From positions 1-24,866 of the forward strand of contig ATSW01012867.1 in the NCBI GenBank assembly GCA_000444245.1: a stretch of DNA of 24,866 nucleotides, given 5' to 3'. Shown piece after piece: positions 19,040 to 24,866 of this stretch; position 1 is the stretch's first letter, and every line of letters starts with the position of its first letter. The notes below the pieces were generated by a model. That model worked only from the letters and a program-made list of their open reading frames with translations, had not been told where the DNA came from and searched no databases. The position numbers and the translations under genes were made by a program. The stretch comes from Botryllus schlosseri (lineage: Eukaryota > Chordata > Ascidiacea > Stolidobranchia > Styelidae).

Positions 19040-19275
19040 ATCACGAAAATGCGATACAATGAAAAGATAGGAAGGTGCCGTAGCGACTTGGAGTAGTCTA
19101 TGGAATCAGACACCCACCTATGCCTAGGCGATGTAAAGCGGAGGCATGCACACTGAATGAAAAGTAAAGAAGATAATATAGAAAAAAGCAAGCGACAAAA
19201 AGAGGGTGGTATGTCATGGAAGGTGAGATCGATAGGTCAGTCGTGGTCTGGTAATCTTGAAGATGAACTAGTATT
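19040..19275 (-). repeat. Dispersed repeat, copy 2 (inverted relative to 8108-8333)
   Basis: Reverse complement matches 8108-8333 in order, including CAGACCACGACTGACC, TATCGATCTCACC, TACTTTTCATTCAGTGT, TCGCCTAGGC, GGTGTCTGATT, GACTACTCCAAG and CACCTTCCTATC. About 80 percent identity by eye. Boundaries are approximate. Confidence 0.75.
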
Positions 19276-19570
19276 CACTTAGTAGTAATTGCTTGTATTT
19301 CGACTTGAATGTGGACGTGCTCGTTGACTGTCGGACCATGACATTTCGCTTTCAGTGCCTTCCTGGCTCCTTAGGGTTGGTGAATGGTATGCCCAGCTAT
19401 AGTACGTATTTTGACAGCTTAGAAGTGTGAAAAAGAGTGGTTCTGGACTTGTACATAATGTCGTAACTTGTGAGTAAGAACAGGATTGTAACCAAGTCAT
19501 AAGTCGAGTCGGATCAAGTCCCAGTTAAAGTGTGAAGAATTGAGTCCAAGTCATAGTGTTCACTGTTCAG
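19276..19570. other. No gene recognised; AAGTC-rich tail
   Basis: Between about 19485 and 19555 the motif (C)AAGTC or GAGTC recurs (CCAAGTCATAAGTCGAGTC, GATCAAGTCC, GAGTCCAAGTCATAG), a short degenerate minisatellite. A similar but sparser run is seen near 13155-13250. Nothing coding. Confidence 0.45.
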
Positions 19571-19886
19571 TAGGGCTGTTCAAAAAATGAGGTTGGCTAA
19601 AACAACACTGCACGCCAAATTTGGCTTAATTCCAACCAGTAGAAGCCATGTTCTTGCAGTAGGAAGTTTTGGATTTATTATCTAAAAAATAATCTTAAAA
19701 AATCAATTGAGCCGAATTTGCAGTACGTCATCTCTACTGGCAGCCTAACAATTTTATGGGGTGGACAGAAAAAAAGGAATAGCCTATAACTAACTATAAA
19801 TCCAAATTTTTGTACTGTAGGAATTTCGCTTCTACCGGTTGGAATTGAGCCAAATTTTGTGTGCAGCGTTCTTTTAGCCAACCCTA
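19571..19886. mobile_element. Fold-back MITE related to 9348-9748
   Basis: The left end starts TAGGGCTGTTCAAAAAATG and then GGTTGGCTAAAA. The right arm, read on the other strand, starts TAGGGTTGGCTAAAAGAACG. The arms share GCTGCAC or ACTGCAC, CCAAATTTGG, TCAATTCCAACC and GTAGAAG over about 90 bp. CACCAAATTTGG-type blocks link it to the 9348 family. Flanks CTGTTCAG and ATTGATAC do not match, so the ends or the target duplication are eroded. It directly abuts the dispersed repeat at 19887. Confidence 0.62.
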
Positions 19887-20048
19887 ATTGATACCCGTTT
19901 TATCAAATTTAGTCCTCCGGCAAGCCGGTCAAAAATTACCGTCAAATTACCTTTGACCAAATGGAAAGTGTGATTTAGAGCAATTTCACTTAGCCGTGAG
20001 TTTTGCTTGTGTCCACACCATATAGGACACTATTATGCATGATTATAC
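19887..20048 (+). repeat. Dispersed repeat, copy 2 (direct copy of 11875-12040)
   Basis: Same block order as 11875-12040, from TTGATACCCGTTTTATC to TGATTATAC, with scattered substitutions and a few small indels. Non-coding. Confidence 0.8.
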
Positions 20049-20827
20049 AAATCGGGTAGTTTAAGTATCATAAGAGTTTAACAACCAGGAGTAGCAGATG
20101 ACCTAGAACAGTGGTTCCCAACCTTTTTTCATTAGAATTGCATGGTGCATCAGGGCTGTTGCAATAGATAATTTCATCCAAAATGATTAGAGTCATAAAC
20201 CCCGAAAAATTTCCATCCACACATCTGAAATTGAATATTATCTGAGAGGTTGGGCAACTGCGAAAGTATGGAAAAAGTATCAAATATGGTATGGAAAATG
20301 TTGTTATGTTATTGGAAATTGTAAGTATGGTATTGAGCGATAAAGGCGGGTATATGGAGTATGGAAATTCCCCATTCCATACCATGCCCTCTCTTTCATG
20401 TAACGTTGGTGGTCAGTGCTCGGCAATGGGATTCTAAAAACGTCGTTCTGTAATTATCAAGCGCCCACCAATAGCTTAGCCAGGGCTTTTCAACCGAGTG
20501 TATCGTACACCCTGGCCTAAGGGTGTACCATAATCTTTGAAGGGTGTAGGACTCGGGTTGTGTGTACTTGAGTGTAAATGATAAGCTTGCAAATGACATT
20601 CCTTTTGTGAGGTTATCAGCAAATGTTTCTGCGATATCTGTCTATATCAGTTGTCGGTAACCTATGATGGCTCTTTGCCAAATATTTACTTCTGTACTGA
20701 ATTGGTGAATATTGCAGCGACTGGTTTGTAAAAATTGATCACGGCCAGAATGATTATTCTCGTGGCAGTATGAACATGTCTTTGAGAGGTAAAGACAACG
20801 CCATCTTCAGGTTTACGGGCTCGGACC
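20049..20827. other. Transposon-end debris, no gene
   Basis: Contains isolated hAT-style ends without partners: CAGTGGTTCCCAACCTTTTT at about 20110 and CAGGGCTTTTCAACC at about 20482, the latter followed by ACACCCTGGCCTAAGGGTGT and AATCTTTGAAGGGTGTA, typical of hAT termini in animals. Between them (20258-20385) runs a degenerate GTATGGAA repeat. No matching right ends or target duplications were found. Confidence 0.5.
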
Positions 20828-20975
20828 CACTGGCGTAGCAGCATGTGCTGCCGCCCCTGGCTCTCGCTTAAAATGCCGCCCTCCATAAGTAGACCGCAGC
20901 AAATTTCGACATAGATTCATGTTCAAGCAATCGTATCAATAAAAATAATTACAAATAATGTGTCGCGTCTCAGCC

Positions 20976-21296
20976 TCACCGTCTCAACGTTAATAAGGCC
21001 AAATATAATAAAGACAAAAAATAGCGAACGAATGTATTGTGCAAATAGAAAATCAATAGCCGCGCAAAGTCAGCGCTAATATCCTCAGATATGGATAGAG
21101 CTGATAGCCGATCATCATTCATGGTTGAACGTAAATAAGACTTAGCAGTTTGAGTTTTGAGAAGCTCCTCACACAGCTCGTAATTGAAACACCAATGGTC
21201 AGATAAAGTTTCAGACACGAGCATAAATATTGTGTCGAATCAAGTAGCATTGCATTATCTAACCAATGTAAAACATCAAACGCTGTTTCACTAGAC
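20976..21296 (-). pseudogene. hAT transposase dimerisation domain, C-terminal piece
   Basis: Minus strand reads SSETAFDVLHWLDNAML, LKLYLTIGVSITSCVRSFSKLKL, then, after a one-base deletion, KSYLRSTMNDDRLSALSISED. Known: the ZMYM1-like branch of hAT transposases ends in Leu-Thr-Ile-Pro-Val-(Ser/Thr)-x-Ala-Ser-x-Glu-Arg-Ser-Phe-Ser-Lys-Leu-Lys followed by Lys-Thr-Tyr-Leu-Arg-Ser-Thr-Met, an excellent match. It begins exactly at the edge of the inserted element. The frameshift makes it non-functional. Confidence 0.8.
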
Positions 21297-22837
21297 CAGT
21301 GTCTCCCAAACTTTTTTGAGCTACCGCCCCCCTGGACAACGAATGAAGGGTCACCGCCCCCGACTCCCCCCTTAACACGCCTGATCATAAAACGGAAGTG
21401 CGTCTGCATTTAATACAGCTAATAATGAGACGAATGATGCTGGTGTATCATTATCATCATTCTCGTTATATTGGGTTTGAGTTTTGATAGGAACAATATC
21501 AGTCTAAAATCTCCAGTGTTCACTTCATGTAGGCCTACTGGCAAGTCGGTTTCTGATGTGAGTCAGAAACTTGGTCACGGCGCTGAGAACACGTTATATC
21601 AAACATAAGCGGGGAAGGACAATGACGAAAAAGCCAACCCGAGTCCTTTTTCAAAATTTTCAGACTTACAATATTGAAGTAAAATCAACAAAAATGTTAT
21701 TTTTTTCCGAGTTAGTAGCTGGTAGACTAAAAAAAGGTCATTTTTTTCCGGCTCAGGTCCCAAAAAATCCGCCGAGCGCTGATTTCATAGATCTCAGTCC
21801 AATTTTCACGTATGCCTACATTTAACCAAACGTTTCAAAAAATAGGACATATCCTCAAAAAAGAGGACATTTAGGCGTCCTCCAAGGACACTTTCAAAAA
21901 AGAGGACGAAGCCTCTTAGAATAAGACGTTTGGTACCCTAACTACATTGTAATCAGCCGCTCAAACATTTCCTGCCTGGAAACTACACAGAATGGATTGA
22001 TTATCTGGTGAGGAATTTCTAATTGGAATATATCCTGGAACCAAATCAACATCCTCGTATACTTTTGTGAGATGATTGATTGATGTCTCTCCATCAAAAT
22101 CAGGTATTCGAGCTGGACCGGTAGCTCAAAGCAAGCTTGAGAATTGGAAAAGTTGTTGTGTCGCAAAATTCCGGTGAATTATCACGGACTTGTCATCGAA
22201 TACGGACAGTGCCATGTTAACCTCTATCGTTACTAAGGACGGATATATTCTACCCTTAAATTTTTGAGAAATACGACCGTCAAGTAGGAGGGATGTTGTT
22301 TCTCGCAAGCGGAACGCCGTGTCGAAGGGCACGGTGACAGCGCTGTGGAAAATCCACGACAGTTTGAAACAGATAATAAAATCACGCTCGACAGTTTCTC
22401 TAAAAAAGCCATCACATCTTGCAGTGAGCAATAACTGCTCAAATACAGATCGTAGTTCTCACAACAGCACACAATGAACCACGCTTTTCGGCGATGCTGC
22501 CGACTGCTAAATTAGTCTATTGATGAACAGGAATAACATTGTCAAGTAACAATGGACTTTTCCGGTACAGCTGAATGAATAGACGGACGACCCTAAATTG
22601 CTGTTACTGAATCTATTATGCATTTTTACAGCGAATCTAGCTGCTTTATTAATCAATCGTTTCAACACTCTACGCAGCAGTTGCCTTAAACATACACCGC
22701 CCGCATTTGCTCTGAATGCCCCCTACCGCCAAATTTTGCTAGCCAGCGCCCCCCAATCGCCCATTCCATGGCCAGCGCCCCCTTCACGCTCGCGAACGCC
22801 CCCAGGGGGGCGCTGGCGCCCACTTTGGGAACCACTG
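21297..22837 (-). mobile_element. hAT-type element (SCAND3/ZBED5-like), 1541 bp, inserted in a transposase
   Basis: Left end CAGTGTCTCCCAAACTTTTT, right end on the other strand CAGTGGTTCCCAAAGTGGG, both followed by C-rich ACCGCCCCC or GCGCCCCC stretches. Perfect 8-bp target duplication CACTAGAC at 21289-21296 and 22838-22845. On the minus strand around 22166-21942 a decayed frame reads ILMERHQSII, WFQDIF and IINPFCV, EMFERLITM, which resembles the part of SCAND3/ZBED5-like transposases before the dimerisation domain. Too short for a whole transposase, so internally deleted. Confidence 0.85.
21823..21940 (-). mobile_element. Short copy of the GTCCTCTTTT MITE, 118 bp
   Basis: Reverse strand starts TAGGGTACCAAACGTC, then CGTCCTCTTTTTTGAAAGTG, GGAGGACGCCTAAATGTCC and ends CGTTTGGTTA. 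Flanks CCTACATT (21815-21822) and ACTACATT (21941-21948) agree at 7 of 8. It keeps only the ends of the 347-bp form. It lies inside the 21297-22837 element, the third layer of the nest. Confidence 0.82.
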
Positions 22838-22845
22838 CACTAGAC

Positions 22846-23222
22846 GATCAAACGGGGTTTCACTGCTCCGCACCAGCCTCTTAACCCTTTTAAAATCTCA
22901 AGTTGAAGAACTTCATATGATCCTATTTTAATTTGTGTTCGTCCTAGCTAGAGGCCTCATATTGGTTTGTACGAAAAGCTAGCTATCTTCTGATTTATAT
23001 GATCCCTAATTCGAAGGTATAAGGCATGACAATTTTCGCAGTGAACTCCAAAAAGTCCACCTCGACGTCATAAATGCTTCTAAAAGCGCAGATGAGTAAA
23101 TTGTGACTTTCGCTTTGCAGCAGCGCGTGGGAATTCAAAAATCCAAACATATCATTTAAGTGGTGTATGTCGATAAACCTAGTTTCAGCTTCAAGTATAA
23201 ATCTGTCCAAAGCTTGAAACAT
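22846..23222 (-). pseudogene. hAT transposase, middle piece upstream of the insertion
   Basis: Minus strand reads ALDRFILEAETRF, then IHHLNDMFGFL. ZMYM1-like hAT transposases carry a (Ile/Leu)-Asp-x-(Ile/Leu)-(Ile/Val)-x-(Gln/Glu)-Leu-x-x-Arg-Phe block followed by a Phe-x-Phe-Leu at this point, before the dimerisation domain at 20976-21296. The frame is lost before 22846. Same strand and order as the C-terminal piece, so the two were one gene split by the 1541-bp insertion. Confidence 0.6.
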
Positions 23223-23465
23223 GCATCGTGTAACTTCTTCAACAACAATGAGGCCAGCATCATCTGATTGTTTGCGAACTCTCCGAACAATCGGCCTTGA
23301 CGGCTATTTCGGAGTGGTTCCATCGCCATGTTAACATATTAATTCGTGTTTTCGAAATCAGCGCGACAGTAGCTTTCGATTGAGACCTGTTTGATTAAAT
23401 TTTAGCTCACGCGACGCCAGCTATAGGACTACCAATTACGCTTCTCTTATCCGGCAGTGTACACT

Positions 23466-23615
23466 GTGTCGGACGAGATAGTGTAATGGTGATGCGTCCG
23501 GCTTCTTGATCGGTATGTCGTGGATTCGATCCCCGGCCGGGTCAGACCAAAGACTCGAAAACTGGTATCCGCGGTTATTCCGCTTGGCGCTCAGCCCTCA
23601 CGGAGGAGATAAAAA
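23466..23615 (+). mobile_element. tRNA-derived SINE, plus strand
   Basis: A-box-like ATAGTGTAATGGTGATGCG, GCTTCTTGATCGG, B box GGATTCGATCC (23522-23532), CCGGCCGGGTCAGACCAAAGAC, CTGGTATCC and CTTGGCGCTCA. Same layout as 14036-14174 on the other strand. It sits between the transposase remnant and the right end of the 20828-23803 hAT element, so it inserted into that element. 3' end approximate; no poly(A) or target duplication resolved. Confidence 0.75.
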
Positions 23616-23803
23616 CATGGGTGCATACTAGATGACCTTACTATAAATTCCATATCGCCTATCAGTCGTCAAAGCATCTCGGTGGTGCAGGCGAAAAAGA
23701 ATATCATATATCTCTCTCACTGTGCTGCCTCATTATGCCGCCCCCTTGGAGCCTGCCGCCCCTGGCGCAGAGCCAGAACCGCCAAGTGGCTGCTACGCCA
23801 CTG

Positions 23804-24680
23804 TCCCTCTTCAAAATCCTCGAATTTAAGTTACTGTCGCACCAGCGACCAATATCACTCTTGAATTCAATGTACCCGACTCGAAATCTTCGGTGGCGCG
23901 ATACATTGATTGATCAAAGAAAATAGCAGGTCTACATGGCGACGCCCATATGACAACGTAGTTTTCAAATACACATTGTCTTCCCGATCTACGGTGCGAA
24001 ATGAACTGCCGCGGAAGTGACATTCACAATTACAAACTCGAATTACAAACAACGTCATAGCTATCCACGTTCTTGATTGGTAAGTTGCTCTGTATGGTAC
24101 CGGCGATAGAATGTGGGCGTGTAACGCGACGTTATATGTTACCGCCGAATACTTCCAACAGTAGCCTATTTAGATTTTCGGAATCAGTGCGACAGTTACA
24201 TTCGGTCAATATCATGCAGTTATTATAAATTTTACGCTACTTACGATGAATTGCGTTATCAATGGTGAGGCTTGGCCCGTTTGTGCCTTACCTCATATTT
24301 CGCGATTTATTTTTTAACAATAAATACGCAAATTGTGTGAATTTGGGAGAAAAATGTTCAAAATCTGGTCATTCATGAACATGGACCGCAATAGAAAATA
24401 CCAATAGTAATTGAAGGTTTCACAATTTTCGTTCACTCATCGTGGCGACAGTGCCTCCCCTGACCACACGTTCCTGATTGTTTGTTTGTTTTATTCACAA
24501 CATTGGTGCTTATAAACTCAATTGGTCATTTGCGCCCACTCGGTAATTCCATTAGGTCCGTATCTTGTCCTTTTGCTGCCGACTTTTGACTCGGCTCGCC
24601 TTCATTCTGAGCTTTTTCATACACTGCAATCGCAGCGAGGTTATAGCGATGAGGAGCCCAGTTAAACCTCCGACACATAT
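23804..24680. other. No gene recognised
   Basis: AT-rich. A phrase at about 24174 (TTTTCGGAATCAGTGCGACAG) recurs at about 23350 with two changes, possibly a scrap of a shared repeat. Overlapping short minus-strand frames at 23826-24058 show no family signature. Confidence 0.35.
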
Positions 24681-24683
24681 AAG

Positions 24684-24770
24684 TTGGTCCTAACCGGGAT
24701 TCGAGCCACTGCCAGTGGTGTCGTAACGCTGGTACTGATATATCACGGCTTAGAGTGGGTAGGCCTGCAT
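24684..24770 (-). mobile_element. Possible tRNA-like SINE head of a second family
   Basis: Reverse strand has an A-box-like TAAGCCGTGATATATCAGTACC and a B-box-like GGCTCGAATCC (24707-24697) about 50 bp apart, then CCGGTTAGGACC. T-arm pairing is poor, so this is a degenerate SINE or chance, not a working tRNA gene. It differs in sequence from the other two SINE copies. Confidence 0.35.
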
Positions 24771-24866
24771 ACTGCTATAGTGACCATGTTTGGATCCGCC
24801 TACGCAGTGAGCAAACTGAGCATGTGTTCTCGCATTTAATAGGAGCATCACGACGAACCCACGTTC

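Larger units (their letters stand above)
20828..23803 (-). mobile_element. Decayed ZMYM1-like hAT transposon, interrupted by later insertions
   Basis: Left end CACTGGCGTAGCAGC and right end, read on the other strand, CAGTGGCGTAGCAGC. Both are followed by GCCGCCCC-rich DNA, as in hAT elements with ZMYM1-like transposases. The transposase is on the minus strand in pieces on both sides of the 21297-22837 insertion. Target duplication not visible (CTCGGACC against TCCCTCTT). After removing insertions about 1.2 kb remains, too short for a full transposase, so the element is internally deleted as well. Confidence 0.62.

Noticed and set aside
24684-24770. Functional tRNA gene
   Set aside because: B-box-like sequence is present but the T arm and acceptor stem do not pair; at most a SINE relic.

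Overview
The window looks like nuclear DNA of an animal, probably an invertebrate. One gene has introns with GT-AG splice sites, both genes belong to metazoan families, the intergenic DNA is AT-rich and crowded with hAT-type DNA transposons, and there are tRNA-derived SINEs. I cannot name the species. Frequent GTAGGCCTAC-like palindromes and the style of the hAT elements would fit a marine invertebrate, possibly a deuterostome, but that is a weak inference.

Two host genes are visible. (1) On the minus strand between about 1.29 and 5.10 kb lie three exons of a GT31 beta-1,3-galactosyltransferase-type gene, found by joining splice sites in compatible phase: 5102-4923, 3299-3056 and 1481-1291. 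It continues beyond the window at its 3' end, and its first coding exon (membrane anchor) was not found. (2) On the plus strand at 14638-18267 lies a complete single-exon gene for a HOIP/RNF31 homologue of 1209 residues. HOIP is the catalytic subunit that makes linear (Met1-linked) ubiquitin chains. It has the PUB, zinc finger, UBA-like, RING1-IBR-RING2 and LDD parts, but no NZF fingers that I can see.

Most of the rest is transposon sediment. Left edge: a degenerate tandem satellite (17-530). Intron 1 of the GT31 gene: a 426-bp hAT MITE with a perfect 8-bp target duplication. 5.5-7.7 kb: a 2.2-kb hAT-like element carrying two later hAT insertions, both with perfect 8-bp duplications. 9.3-9.75 kb: a long-TIR fold-back MITE. 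10.6-11.2 kb: another copy of the GTCCTCTTTT MITE family beside a decayed hAT transposase tail. 19-20 kb: dispersed repeats that also occur at 8.1 and 11.9 kb, so related copies flank the HOIP gene on both sides. 20.8-23.8 kb: a decayed ZMYM1-like hAT transposon, split by a second hAT (SCAND3/ZBED5-like) that is itself hit by a 118-bp MITE, with a tRNA-SINE also inserted.

The two host genes are not obviously related in function. HOIP acts in cytoplasmic ubiquitin signalling; the GT31 enzyme is expected in the Golgi lumen. No CRISPR, rRNA, intact tRNA gene, retrovirus-like element or intact transposase was found.
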